From contig CM055888.1 in assembly GCA_029582165.1 (NCBI GenBank), positions 32,727,908 through 32,791,907 on the forward strand: a stretch of DNA of 64,000 bases. The letters are read 5' to 3'. The DNA is from Portulaca oleracea (Eukaryota > Streptophyta > Magnoliopsida > Caryophyllales > Portulacaceae). Positions 1-11,339 of the stretch are shown piece by piece. Both the position numbers and the translations under genes were made by a program. The notes beneath the pieces are model-generated. The model saw only the letters and a list, made by a program, of their open reading frames with translations. It was not told the DNA's origin and did no database searches. Position 1 is the first letter of the stretch, and each line of letters begins with the position of its first letter.

Positions 1-524
1 AGATCCAATTACCTGCATCCAAGCCGGAGCCTGAAAACAAAGGACCAGTATGGAGCAACAATGTGTATTGCAAGTACCATCGCATGAGAGGTCATGACAT
101 CGAGTGATGCTATACACTGAAGAACCTCATCGAGAAAATTATTCGCTCAGGCGAGTTACCAGCACCCAAGTCAACAAGGAAACCCAACAATAAAAGCAAT
201 CCTCTCCTAAATCATACTATTTTTGTAGGAGAGGGTACTTTTGACCCATCCACATGTATTACGGACGAGGGAGCACCTGTACTCCTCCTTGAAGATTTGA
301 CTGCCTTCACTATCAATGGTATATGGGAAAGTGGTGACGAAAGCATTGAAGATCATAGAAACATAACTCAGCAGCGCCTGGAAGATCTGAAAAATAGCAT
401 GCATGATCTGATTATGCATACAACTATCCGTCAAGACAAAAAGGTCCGGGAGCACCTTGAACGTCAGGATCACCAGATAGAACAACAACGAGAAGCTCTG
501 GATAATGCACTGGAAGAGCATTAA
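1..524 (+). pseudogene. gag C-terminal fragment with zinc knuckle
   Basis: One frame is open through this stretch apart from a single TGA at 105-107. Around 66-125 it shows a Cys-His-His-Cys pattern (YCKYHR, then GH, then CYTLK) like the knuckle at the end of Tat-type gag proteins, followed by an Ile/Glu-rich helix (LIEKIIRSGEL). The part from 297 to the stop at 522-524 is charged and probably coiled-coil (many E, Q, R, H). No protease catalytic motif is recognisable here. The TGA lies just before the last knuckle Cys and would truncate the protein. Confidence 0.6.
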
Positions 525-577
525 CACCTTAAAGCTTGCATCGGTGAGCAAGCTCTGCTGTAAAAGAAGGAAAAGAA

Positions 578-1015
578 GTGGACCCCGTGGTTGCTGTGCT
601 GTCCAGTCCTGAATTTGATACAAGCACCATGATCTCTACTGACGGAGGTCACCGCAAGATGTCCTGGGTCGATTCCACCAATAATAAATGTACTCTAGTG
701 TTAGGAGAACCTTATAAGGTCCTGTCTGAGTCGAGCACTAGTGGGTCTATAGTTGAGTCTGAGTCAGCAGGGATTAGCCCCATGTCTGATGAGTTTGTAT
801 CTGTTTCGACATTCAATGAAATGAACCTTTCCGAGTATTCCTGTTCTCATTCCTTTCCCCTTAATTGCTGTGCTAATAATTATGAATTTGATGCTGAAGA
901 TTTAAAAGACTTTAATGAATTAACCCAAGCTATGAACGAGCATGAGAATCACATGTCAACAGTTGAAGAAACCATCACCATCAATGTGGGATGTCTGAAA
1001 CTCCCCGGGAATTGA
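578..1015 (+). pseudogene. pol linker between gag and reverse transcriptase
   Basis: This 145-residue open frame is rich in Ser, Glu and Asp and has no recognisable catalytic motif. Its last residues run into the RT frame by a small frame change near 985-990, after which the typical pre-RT segment (FAWSYEDMPGI) follows. In relatives this region lies between the protease and RT domains. I see no D-S/T-G protease motif, so the protease is either lost or too diverged to recognise. Confidence 0.4.
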
Positions 1016-2380
1016 AAATTGGCAAATCATTAACCCAAGGAGAGCAACAGGAGTTCTCCGCTCACTTGAAAGAGTTTATCGACATCTTCGCTTGGTCTTA
1101 TGAGGACATGCCTGGGATCGACAGGAAAATCGCCATCCATGCTATACCTCTCTACCTGGATGCCAAGCCAGTTCAACAACGTCCACGCAGAATCAAGAAT
1201 GAATGGTCCGATAAGATTAATGATGAGGTCCGAAAATAGTTGGAAGCTAAGTTCATTAGAATTGTAGAGTTCCCGAAATAGGTGGCTAATACTGTCCCGG
1301 TACCAAAGAAAGACGGGAAGATAAGAATGTGCGTTGACTTTAGGGACATTAACACGGTTAGCCCGAAGGATTGCTTTCCTTTGCCACACATTGACGTCCT
1401 GGTTGACCATACCTGTGGGCATGAACTCTTTTCATTTATGGATGGGTATGCTGGCTACAACTAGATCAAAATGGCTGAAGAAGACATGGAGAAAACATCC
1501 TTTATCACTCCGCGGGGAACCTTTTGCTATATGGTTATGCCCTTTGGACTGAAGCATGCTAGTGCCACTTACCAACGCACCGTCACCACTTTACACCATG
1601 ACATGATCCACAAAGAGGTAGAAGCATATGTGGATGATATGATTGTCAAGTCACAAAGGCGTGAAGACCACATCCCTAACTTGCGCAAGTTCTTCCTTAG
1701 GCTTTGCAAGTACAACATGAGATTGAATCTGCAGAAGTGTGCATTTGGAGTAACTTCAGGAAAGTTGTTAGGGTATATCATTAGTCAACGGGGGATAGAA
1801 GTTGATCTATCCAAGATCAAAGCTATCCAAGACATGCCTCCGCCTCGGACGGAGAAGGAAATTCGTGGGTTCCTAGGATGAGTGCAATATTTGAGCAGGT
1901 TTATTTCCAAGCTCACCATGACTTGCGAACCACTATTTAAGAAGTTGAAGAAGGGTGCAAAGGTTGAATGGGACGACCACTGTCAAGCATCATTAGGTAA
2001 GATCAAAGCCGATTTGACTAGTCTGCTAGTACTAGTCCCACTTGTGTTGGGAAAGTCGTTACTGCTCTTTCTTACTATCAATCAGAGCGCAATGGGTGCC
2101 ATGTTATCCTAAAAGGTCGATGATCTGGAGAAGGCTATACACTACATCAGTAAGAAGTTCTCAGAGTGTGAATCTCGCTATTCTGAGATCGAAAAGATGG
2201 CCTTAACACTAGTTTACTCTACAAAGAAGCTTCTTCACTACCTGCTATCGAACACTGTTTATGTGATCGCAGCGTGCAACTCGGTCAAGTACATCATGGA
2301 GCAACCTACTATTCACAGTAGGATCGCCCGATGGGTAGTCATGTTATCCGAGTTTGATCATCATGTCCAACATTAGAGGT
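991..2380 (+). pseudogene. Ty3/gypsy reverse transcriptase and first RNase H
   Basis: A single frame holds the RT fingers and palm: PVPKKDGKIRMCVDFRDIN, FMDGYAGYN, PFGLKHASATYQR and the catalytic box YVDDMIVKS near 1626-1652. It then runs through the connection (KCAFGV, LGYIISQRGIE) into an RNase H-like part (LTINQSAMGAML, then ISKKFSECESRYSEIEKMA). The RT would copy the element RNA into cDNA inside a virus-like particle. Five in-frame stops lie at 1237-1239, 1279-1281, 1462-1464, 1879-1881 and 2110-2112, and the frame is lost near 2375. Each stop is one transition away from the residue usual at that place (Q, W, Q, R, Q). Non-functional. Confidence 0.9.
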
Positions 2381-2459
2381 CTAGAAGGTCAGGCAGTTTC
2401 TGATTTTCTTGCTGAACTCCCGACAGAAGACTCTAATACTAGGGGCTTGGTGTTTAGTG

Positions 2460-2890
2460 ATTAAGTATTCCAAGTGGAGGAGGAGACTTGGAAGCAATAT
2501 TTTGATGGTGCTGCAAACTAGATTGGATGCGCAACCGGGGCTCTGCTGTTATCTCCTGAAGATCTAGACTTTCCTTTGGTGGTCAAGCTGGATTTTGACG
2601 CCACCAATAATGCCGCTGAATATGAAGCCTGCATCTTTGGTATACATACATCTTTGGAGATGGGTATTGAAAGATTACGAGTATTTGGAGATTTAAGTTT
2701 GATTGTTAATCATGCTACTAGTGTTTGGAAGGTGAAAAGTGAGTTTTTGGCATTATATGAACAACACTTGTCTAATTTGGCTAAGAGGTTCAAGCATATT
2801 GAGTTCAAATACCTGCCGCGAAGTCATAATGAATTGGCCGATGCCCTGGCCAAGTTATCGTCCATGGTTGCTATGCCGGAAAAGGATTAG
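2460..2890 (+). pseudogene. second (archaeal-type) RNase H of a Tat-lineage element
   Basis: The frame starts around YFDGAAN (2498-2518), is broken by one TAG at 2519-2521, and is then open to 2890. It shows the order expected for a second RNase H: Asp in FDGA, Glu in NNAAEYEACIFG, Asp in VFGDLSLIVNH and Asp in HNELADALAKL. These four acidic positions are all present. This extra domain between RNase H and integrase is a mark of the Tat lineage of plant Ty3/gypsy elements. Its frame differs from the RT frame, so the polyprotein is broken between them. Confidence 0.8.
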
Positions 2891-2899
2891 ACTCTGACG

Positions 2900-4137
2900 G
2901 TGGTAGTGGAGAGAAAGGTTCAACCTGCCCATCATCGACCGTTGATGATAAGTTCTATCAACCTTGAGGCATGGTTGTTTGACATTTACACCTTTCTGAA
3001 AGATGGTGCATACCTGCCAGATGCTGGACACCGAGCTCGGAGAGCTATTCGATTTATAGCCTCGCAGTATTGCATCATTCAGGATCGCCTATACAAGAAG
3101 GCTGCGACTGGGATAAATCTGTTGTGAGTTGATGAAGTAGAAGCCGGAGAGCTAATGAGATCCTCTCATGGAGGAGAATGTGGACCATACATGAATGGGA
3201 GAATGCTAGTGAAGAAGATTCAAATAGTAGGAAATTTCTGATCCACTATGGAGTTAGACAGTCTTCAATTTGTGAGAAAAAGCCCGAAGTGCCAAGAGTA
3301 TGCTGACCTTAAGCATCAACCATCATCTTACCTAACCACTTTGGCCTAGCCATGGCTATTTTCAGTATGGGGTATCGACATTGTTGGAAAGGTTTCATCC
3401 CAGGGCACCAGAGGTCATGAGTACGTGTTTGTTGCTGTGGAATATTTTACTAAGTGGGTAGAAGTTGTTTCATATGCGAATATCACCTAGAAACATGGAG
3501 CAAAATTCATGCTGAAGAACATCATTTGTAGATATGGAGTGCCGCATGAGGTAATCAGCGATAACGGGAGTCACTTCATGGGTGAATTTGCAACTCTGTT
3601 GGCCAAGTATAAGATCCAACAGCATCGCGCATCTCCTTATTGGCCACAGACCAATGGAGCAGTAGAGGTTGTGAACAAAACTCTGGTAAAAATTATTAAG
3701 AAAATGATGGTCACTTACAAGGATTGGCCGGATAAACTCCCTTTTGCATTATGGGGTTACCGTACTTCAATTCGGATTGCAACTGGGGCTACACCATACT
3801 CTTTGGTGTACAGAATGGAGGCAGTCTTGCCTAGGGAGATTGTTGTTCCTTTCCCTGAGAATCATTGCTGAAAGCCAAATTCCTGAAGCTGAGTGGGCTC
3901 GGGCTAAATATGAAGAGTTGACTTTATTGGATGAACGATGACTCCATGCCTTACATAACATCCATCTTTATCAGAGTCAGATTTCCCAGGCATTCAATAA
4001 GAAGGTTAAGGATCGGGATTTGATGGAAGATAACTTAGTGTTACAAGAGATGAGGGTTGCCCGTCAGGGTCCTCGAGGCAAGTTTGCTCAGAACTGGAAG
4101 GGACCCTATGTCATCGTCTCTATTACTCCAGAAGGTG
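2900..4137 (+). pseudogene. Ty3/gypsy integrase, interrupted by element A
   Basis: The N-terminal HHCC zinc region (about 3128-3320) is damaged: one His and one Cys are replaced, and stops are present. The catalytic core keeps its three acidic residues: Asp in WGIDIVG (about 3370), Asp in ISDNGSHF (about 3555) and Glu in NGAVEVVNKTL (about 3660). The C-terminal module with NWKGPYVIVSI (GPF/Y-like, about 4090-4125) is in another frame after a shift near 3855. The enzyme would join element cDNA to host DNA. Element A cuts the gene at 4142; the last 25 codons are at 20864-20938. Confidence 0.85.
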
Positions 4138-4142
4138 CTGCT
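4138..4142. other. target site duplication CTGCT, left copy (element A)
   Basis: CTGCT directly precedes the TGTGGACA end of element A and is repeated at 20859-20863 directly after its other end (GTCTACA). Five-base duplications flanking TG...CA ends are the usual result of LTR retrotransposon integration. Confidence 0.92.
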
Positions 4143-6137
4143 TGTGGACATTTTCCCTCGCTGTTCGGGCTTCCGAACATCCATGTTGGATCGGGGTGTG
4201 ATTCGGTGATTTGTGTTGAGGTTTGAACCTTTGAAAAAGACCCTTTAAGGAATTTTAATTACATATTTCAGGAATAATATTTGTAAAATTACTTTCCCTT
4301 ACCTTGTGTATTTTATGAGTCATTGGAATTAAACCTTTAGGAGTGAACATCTACTTGTTCCAAACTCTTCCAAATTCAATCCAATTTGCTCATTTAAATG
4401 TTAGACTCGGAAGAAAGCAATTTATGCAAGCATTATTTAGAAATACATAAAGAAAAAGCCTTAAAGTTGCATCGGAATATTGTAAAACCATGTTTTACTA
4501 TAGTTTATGCAACTCGATGTGTTTTTAGTTCGAAATGGGAGTCGCCACTCGACTTTTTAAGGAAAAAGCCAAGACAAACCAAATTGAAAAGAAAGAAAGA
4601 CTTCGCCTACGTTACGCCTACGAAACCCAAGAGTGGATTCGGGGGTAAGGCTACGAACTCGAAAAGTAGGAACTTTGGGAGTTCGCCTCTCACAAAAGGA
4701 AAGACTTTACTAAAAGTTTTAAGTGTGGTTTTATAAGATTTGGAAAAGAAAATAACTAGGAACTTTATAGAATTATTTCATAAGAACATGCAAAAATAAG
4801 AATAGGAGAAAGTACAACATGTACACTTTATTTACATAAGAGGGGAACAATTAAAAGCTTACATTGTGCCTTTTCTTTAGGGAAGCCTTGCCTAGCCTTG
4901 TAGAAGCTTCTTTGAATGCCTTTGGAAGCCTTGAATAGTACTCCTCTTGAAGATGCCAAAATGGTGCTAAAAGGTGGACAGAGAAAGGTATGGAAAATGG
5001 GTGAGAAAAGGGTAGAAAGGGGCTTTTTGTGAGGTTTTAGGTTAGTAAAAAGGGTTAGGCTTTTTGTGGAGCTTTTAGGGATTTTATGGTGGGATAATGG
5101 AAGGTAGAATAATAATGGAGATAAGAGGTTAAAATATGAAGATTATGATGGTAAGAATATGGTAGAGATTAGAGATGGAGATGATAGGAAAAATGATAGG
5201 AAATAAGGATAGGAAGAAAGTCTCTATTTGTGGGATTTTATGGCGTTTATGTAGAGATAAGGGGGATAATGTGGAGATGAATATTTAGAGGTTTAGGAGG
5301 GTGGAGAAATTGAGATGATAATGGTAGGATAAGTGATGGAAAAGGATAGGAAAAGGATAGGGAAAAAAGCTCCTTTTGTAGGTTTTTAGGATAGTTTTGC
5401 GATGTTTTTGGGAGGTTTTATGGTAGATTTATATAGGGATAAGGGAGGATAGGATGAGGGTATGGATTAGAGGGTTGAAGAATATAGAGAAATGGAGATT
5501 AGGATGGTTAGAATATGGTGGAAAGATGATAGAAAAGGTTGTAGGAAGAAGGGCTTTTTTATGGTATTTTTGGGATGTTTTGGGTGGTGTAAGGCTAGGC
5601 TTTTGTGGTGTTTATGTAAGAATTGATTGGATTAGGTTTTAGAGGCTTAAGGTAGGATAGGATGGGAGATTATGGAGGTAAGAAAGTGGTGAAAATATGA
5701 AAGAAGAGGTGGTAGTAAGATGATAGTAGAATTGAGATTAGAGGGATGATGAAGGAATGAGAGGATGGATGAATGAGAGTGTAGGGGGGAAGAATGAGTG
5801 AATGATTGAGTGAGTTTAGCTTTGGAAAGAGGGGGTATTTATAGGCTTAGGAGAGGGTAGAGATTCATGTACATATAATCACATACACTCCCCTTTTAAT
5901 CATATGCAATTCGTAGTCAACATGCACAGATTGCAAGGCACCAAGAGGGAGATGTTCTTGGCTGGACAGTGGCTCGTGGTGAATGAACCACGTGTGGTCA
6001 ACCTTCAAGGTCGACTGGCCACCAGGTGTTGGGGGGGGGGGAATGAATCTAATTGTTCCATGCATTTTTTGGATGGTGAGATGTGAAAGGAAGACTTCAA
6101 AGTCAGCATGTTCACACTCTTGGATGGTGGAGCTTCA

Positions 6138-7686
6138 TACCAGCACCGTCCATGCATGCATGGACGAGGAGGATTCCTCCCCCCTGCTTGGTGACTGGTC
6201 GGCCTTGGTGGCTTCGCCCACACGTGGTCAATTTACCACGTACCACCGTCCATGCAAGGTTAGCTCCACCTACTGCCTAGTGAAGTGTAATGCTTTACTA
6301 TGTGCGTGTTATGCATTCATGTATCTTCTCTCCTCCATCCTCCTATAAATACCAATCCTCACAAAGACCAACTCAATCATCAAATCGTCATCCTTCCCTC
6401 ACATTCTTTTACTCATCATCTTACTCTCTTATTCACTCTCTCTAATCTATCTCCCAATTTCTCTATCTATTATATCCTTCATCTCATTTTCATCTTCTAT
6501 CCTATCCATCCTCTAATCTATCCTATCTTCCATTCATAATCTTCACCTTCTATCATTACGAAAATCCTAAACACATATCCTATCTCATTCATCTTAAACT
6601 CCACAAAAAAGCCTAGCCGAAATACATTCATAATCACAAAAAAGGCCTCCTTATTACCCTCTTTCCACCCTCTCTTCTTATCATCTTCTACCATCTTTTC
6701 TATTATCATTTTGGCACTTGGAGAGGAAGGTTTTTAAAGGCATCAAGGAGGATTCTTCAAGCATCTAAAGGCTAGGCAAGGCTTTTCCCCAACAAAATAG
6801 CAATGTAAGCTTTAAGTGTTCTTTTGTTGTACATAATTGTATATTTTGTACCTTCTTTTATCTTTTATCTTTTATTCTTGTTGCATGATTCAATGAAGTA
6901 ATTCTATAAAGCATTCATCCATTTCCCTTCCAAACTTTATCAAAAGCACATTCTTAAACTTTTAGTAGAGTCTTTCCTTTTATGAGAGGCAAACTCTTAA
7001 AGTTTGCTTTTCGAGTTCATAGCCTTATCCCCGAATCCATTCTTGGGTTTCGCAGGCGGAGTCTTTCTTTATTTTCTTTTTGGTTTTGTCTTGGCTTTTC
7101 CCTTAAAAAGTCGGGTGGAGACTCTCATTTCAAACCAAAACACACCGGAGATTGCATAGACTATGGTTAACATGGTTTTACAATGTATCGATGCAACTTT
7201 AGGGTTTCTTTGTTATATCCAAGGTTGTTAAAATCGGGATCCTAACTCGAAACTATGGGGAAGTCAGGATCGAGAATTAGCCTATGTAGGATCGTGGATC
7301 GTGTGTTAATAGTAGAATCGTATCGAGGATTTTGGACCATAAAATCGTAGGATCGTAAATCAGGATCGGGATTTAATAACTATGGTTATATCTCTAAATA
7401 ATATTTGCATAAATCACTCTCTTTCAAGCCAAACATTTAAATGAGCAAATTGGATTAAATCTAGTAGACTTTGGAATAGGTGGATGTTCACTCTTAAAGG
7501 TTTAATTCAATGACTCATAAAATGCATAAGTAAAGGGAAAGTGATTTTACAAAATATTATTCATAAGATGTATGATTGGTTTCCTTAAACAGTTTTCAAA
7601 GGTTAAACCCCAATACAAATCACCGAATCACACCCCAATCCAACGTGGACGTTCGAAAGCCCAAGCGGTGAGGAAAAATGTCAACA
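6138..7686 (+). repeat. inverted LTR segment inside the left LTR of A
   Basis: Reading on the + strand, this segment matches the LTR of B (about 27510-28880): GC-rich CATGCATG stretch, TATA-like box CTATAAATACC at 6342-6352, pyrimidine-rich leader, GGCAAGGC block, and an exact LTR terminus TGTCAACA at 7679-7686. It is the reverse complement of much of 4143-5850, so the whole left LTR can fold back on itself over more than 1 kb. Confidence 0.75.
7220..7384. mobile_element. small hAT-like MITE
   Basis: A 165-bp insertion that the LTR of B lacks. It is flanked by the 8-bp direct repeat GTTATATC (7212-7219 and 7385-7392). Its ends are imperfect inverted repeats (CAAGGTTGTTAAAATC against CATAGTTATTAAATCC). 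An 8-bp duplication fits the hAT superfamily. There is no coding capacity. Confidence 0.6.
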
Positions 7687-7725
7687 ATATGCTATATATT
7701 TATGTACCAAATCTCGGTGTCTACA

Positions 7726-7740
7726 GAGAGCCCCCACTTT
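7726..7740 (-). promoter_or_regulatory. polypurine tract of element A
   Basis: On the minus strand the sequence AAAGTGGGGGCTCTC directly precedes the LTR start TGTAGACACCG. The matching position of B (27168-27180) reads AAAGAGGGCTATC. It would prime plus-strand DNA synthesis and fixes the orientation of A as minus. Confidence 0.7.
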
Positions 7741-7899
7741 GATCGAGTCCGAGATAGGACGAAAATCAAAGTAGAATAATGGACACCGGTCGGGATACGA
7801 CTTTGGAGTGCAAAGCCCGTAGATATGACTTTGGAGTGCAAAGCCTGGGGTGATGTTTGGAAGCTGAGTCCTACATCGCGGTTATGGGCGGCATGCGCA

Positions 7900-8610
7900 T
7901 CTATCGGGGTTGATCTCGAGCAAGAATGATGCTCTTACTTGATTGTTGATGTTTCCGTATCGTGTGCTGATCTCAGGCAAGAATGATGCCCTACCTGAAA
8001 TGATGAATGATCTCAGGTGAGAATGATACCCTACTTGAAGTTGTGAATTCGACCTCAGGTGAGAATAATGCCCTACTTGAAGGTGTGGGCTGACACTAGG
8101 AAGCTATGTCTTGTGTCGCGGTTGGCGAACTTGCACCGATAGTTGTTCTCAGGCGAGAATGACGCCTTACTTGTTGGGGAGACTTCATCGGGCGCGATGC
8201 CGATCGCTCTTGGAGTATGATGATTGCTGATGGCATTTTCTATGCCTAAGGACTTCACCAGACGCGATGCTGATGGCCTTGGGGGTCGAGACTTCACCGG
8301 GCGCGATGCCAGTGGCTCGAATGTTGAGACTCCATCGGGCGCGATGCCGATGGCTCTAATGTTGGGGACTTACACCGATTGACGACCCTGTTTTTGGTCC
8401 TTTTGACGATGAAGGCATTTTTGATGCCGATGAGACTTCACTAGACGAGATTCCGGTGGCTCTTTTTCCTGAGATTTCGTCGAACTCGATGCCGACGACT
8501 CTTATTGCTGAGACTGCACCAAACTCTGCCGGTGGCTCTGATTTTGACTTTTGGTGGCAATTCAATGCCTGGGGACTTCATCGAACACAATGTCGATGGC
8601 TCTTTTTTTC
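7900..8610 (+). repeat. two short tandem-repeat families upstream of the antisense gene in A
   Basis: At 7910-8180 a unit of 45-70 bp recurs (CTCAGGCGAGAATGATGCCCT variants, at least five copies). At 8165-8600 a second unit recurs (GACTTCACCGGGCGCGATGC variants followed by GATGGCTC, at least six copies). The same two families occur in reverse complement in B at 26540-26830 and 26850-27080, so they are ancestral to the family. No conserved open frame is seen. Confidence 0.65.
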
Positions 8611-8773
8611 TTCAGATCATGTTAGCATGATCATTGGGAAAATGTTCTTATTTGGGGATTTGATGCTCCATTCTTGAGAAGACCACTCCTCCTCATTGGG
8701 CACACTTAGTCGTGCTCCTCCTTGAAAATGTACAAGCTTGAGATTTTGGAAACAAGCATGGAGAAAAGACAAA

Positions 8774-9129
8774 CAAAAAATTACTTAGGGGTACCCTAAC
8801 TTTTGGTGAAATGTTTTTCTGGTACCCAACTTTTAAAAACTAATTTTGGGGTACCCTAACTTTTAGAATTAGAAATAATTAGGTGAATTTTCGGCCAATT
8901 ATTTGAAATCAATGGTGAGTTTTAGGTGGGAAATTGATTAAGTGTTTTTGTGGATGAAAATGCCCTTTGTTTTCGTGGACGAAAATGATTTGAATCAATC
9001 GGAGTTTCGCTGGAAATTCACCTAGTAATTTCTAATCCTAAAAGTTAGGGTACCCCAAAATTAGTTTTAAAAAGTTAGGGTACCAAAAAATTGTTTCTTC
9101 AAAAGTTAGGGTACCTCTAAGTAATTTAT
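8774..9129. mobile_element. Mutator-like MITE with long terminal inverted repeats
   Basis: A 356-bp AT-rich insertion flanked by the 11-bp direct repeat GAAAAGACAAA (8763-8773 and 9130-9140). Its two halves are inverted repeats of more than 100 bp built on AATTACTTAGRGGTACCCTA and GGTACCCTAACTTTTAG. Long terminal repeats together with a 10-11 bp duplication fit non-autonomous Mutator-like elements. No ORF. Confidence 0.6.
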
Positions 9130-9305
9130 GAAAAGACAAAGGCTCCTTCTTTCCCTAGGCCGGCCGGACGCTAGAGAAAAGAGAGGAATCCTTGCATTTA
9201 CTCGGGCCCTTGGTAATAAGCATGGAGAAAAGACAAAGGCTCCTTCTTTCCGTAGGCTGGCCAGACACTAGAGAGAAGAGAGGAACCTTTGCATTCACTC
9301 CAGCT
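9130..9305. repeat. two-copy tandem duplication, about 97 bp
   Basis: The segment beginning GAAAAGACAAAGGCTCCTTC at 9130 recurs at 9227, each time followed by a GCCGGCCGGACGCTAGAG-like stretch and GAGAGGAA...CTTTGCATT. The copies differ at several bases. Confidence 0.65.
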
Positions 9306-9545
9306 TTTGTAGGCCATGAAAGATACAAATTTGGTCACAATTATTGTAGATAGCCCCAAGGCTGATCAGACTTGGAGCCTAGGCAAATGAGGGCATGACA
9401 CGTATTTGTGTGAACCGAACTCTTATGATCACAAATTGGAGCCTTTAGCTGCAGTATTCTTCACCGCTTCTCATTCAAACTTCACATGCTTCCCTTTCTT
9501 ATCTCTAGAAGGTCTTTTGGGCATTTTCATTTTCATCGCAAAAAG

Positions 9546-9653
9546 ATGAATTTTCTAAGAAGAGGACGCAGACGTACTTCTCTGCCAGCAGTCCAGGAAG
9601 ACGATACAGAGGGAACATCCCAGTAGGGAATCCATGCTGGTATAATTGGTTTT
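9546..9653 (+). pseudogene. exon 1 remnant of the antisense PMD gene in A, part before the solo LTR
   Basis: Begins MNFLRRGRRRTSLPAVQE and corresponds to MDFLRRGHRRATQP in B (25989-25825, minus). After the solo LTR insertion the same exon continues at 11095 (VFRQEEHAS-like, matching VFRQDEHAW in B), but in another frame. It has an in-frame stop and the downstream PMD exons are missing. The gene runs against the direction of element A, as in B. Confidence 0.65.
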
Positions 9654-11094
9654 TGATAGGCCGCAGGTGCACGGGTGAAATTGTAGCATAAATCAAGGTC
9701 GTTCCCACAGGGACTTTTCCTTTCAACGCACTGAACTAGCCTCCTAGTTGATCGCTAAGTCGACCCGTTTTTGGTTTGAAGTAACCAATTCTAAATCTAA
9801 TCACAATCAAGAACTAAACAAACTAATATTCACACAAACTTTTCTGATTTAATCAAGGTAAAAAGGCGTTCAGGGGATGAAACCTAAGTCAAATAACGAA
9901 TCAACGATGTGGATTGAACATTCATTTCATTAATTTGCACAATCAAGGTTCGATAATAGCATAAAACACTTCGCAATGAGATTTTGTCACTAGAGCGAAT
10001 TGCCAAGAGTAACCAAGCACCTACTTTCGTGGTTATTTTGATTTGGTCAAGGTTAAAGATCTAATTATCTCAAGAACCCTAATTAAAACTTCTATGTCTA
10101 GACAATTTTAACTAGTTTAATCTAGGTTTTCGGGTAATCAAACTTCTCCTTTCGGTGTTTCATTCAACAACCTATTAACTTGCAATTGATGATCAAGCAA
10201 AAGCAATAGCAATTCAATTGAAAGACAAAATAGATTGAAACAAACTAAATTCATAATAATTCAATCCAACAAAGTCAATTCATCAAGCAACTTTAAAGGT
10301 TCATCCCCTAAACTAAAAAGAACTACTCACTATTCATGTTTAAAACTACAAAGCAATTGAAATCTATTATAGAAAGCATATGAAAATCTATGAGAGAATG
10401 AGAAATAAACCAAAGGGAAGAACAATCTCGCTAGGAATCAACTATGGAGAACTTTTGCTCCTCCACTTCAAAGTGTATTCAAGTTGCTCTTCGATCTTTA
10501 ATCTTCTCTCAATCTTCAATGGTGGATGGAATATGGATGAAGAATATGATTAGGGCATGGTATGGAAGATGGTGGAATGATGATTGCCCTCAAAAACAGC
10601 CGAAAACGGCATAATATAGGCAAATTGCAACTCAAAACCGCCGGAAATGAAGAGACGCAGGCGACACGGACCTTGCCAGGGGTGACACGGACCGTGCCCC
10701 TGCTGACACAGACCGTGCCTCCTAGGCACTACCCGTGTCGCTTCACTGCATCAATTTTCTTCAAGTTCTGGTCATAGGCACTACCCGTACCTCCTCTGGC
10801 ACCACCGTTGCCACTGCTTTTTCAGGCCTAGGAGCTCTTTGGGCCATTGTTTGGGCCTTGGGTGATCCAACTCCACACTTCTTGGTCCTTTAAGCTCATA
10901 ACTTGGATCTACACTTGATTTTTAGCTCGGTTTACATCGATTCTTCACAAATTCCCTACAAAACTCACCAAACTCCAAACCAAGCGTAATATGGGAAATT
11001 CGGGTATAAAATAATATAATCAAATCAAATATTCCCCAAATTTCTCATCATAACAACCAAGTTTTCATATATACAAGAAGCACTTATCAGTTTT
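9649..11094. mobile_element. solo LTR inserted in element A
   Basis: A 1436-bp segment (9654-11089) with TGATAGGC...CTTATCA ends is flanked by the 5-bp direct repeat GTTTT (9649-9653 and 11090-11094). It has no primer site, no internal repeat copy and no coding frame, so a solo LTR left after recombination between two LTRs is the simplest reading. It contains the phrase AAGGTCGTTCCCACAGGGAC common in plant LTR sequences. It splits the first exon of the antisense gene. Family and direction are not assigned. Confidence 0.7.
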
Positions 11095-11339
11095 CCGACA
11101 AGAAGAACATGCGTCATCCCTTCATTCTTGCACCTCGGTGTGCTTTATTTCTATGACAAGCTTATTTTTATAGCATGTTGTTGCTAAGACGACTTGCATG
11201 CTACTGCTTGTTCCAGCACTTTAAGTTGAATTTAAAGTAAATGATACTTCAAATTTTACTTTAAGCGCATATATGCTGCCTTTGGAATTTCACTGGGGGA
11301 AAGGATTCTTGAAGTTCGCCCGATCGTTGATCCGTATAA

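Larger units (their letters stand above)
4143..7725 (-). repeat. left (3') LTR of element A, enlarged by an inverted LTR segment
   Basis: Positions 4143-6137 correspond to 18473-20450 of the right LTR, and 7687-7725 correspond to its last 39 bp. Between them, 6138-7686 is an LTR piece in the opposite direction. The total of 3583 bp is far longer than the right LTR (2386 bp) or the LTR of B (1700 bp). A TATA-like box on the minus strand lies at about 5834-5844 (CCTATAAATACC reading the minus strand). Open frames in it are not coding. Confidence 0.8.

Noticed and set aside
1030..1781. Minus-strand ORFs over the RT region
   Set aside because: Mirror frames of a clear RT sequence; no independent domain.
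4398..4736. ORF of 112 codons in the left LTR of A, with a shorter copy at 18728-18916
   Set aside because: Lies in LTR sequence and is not kept in length in the right LTR or in the LTR of B.
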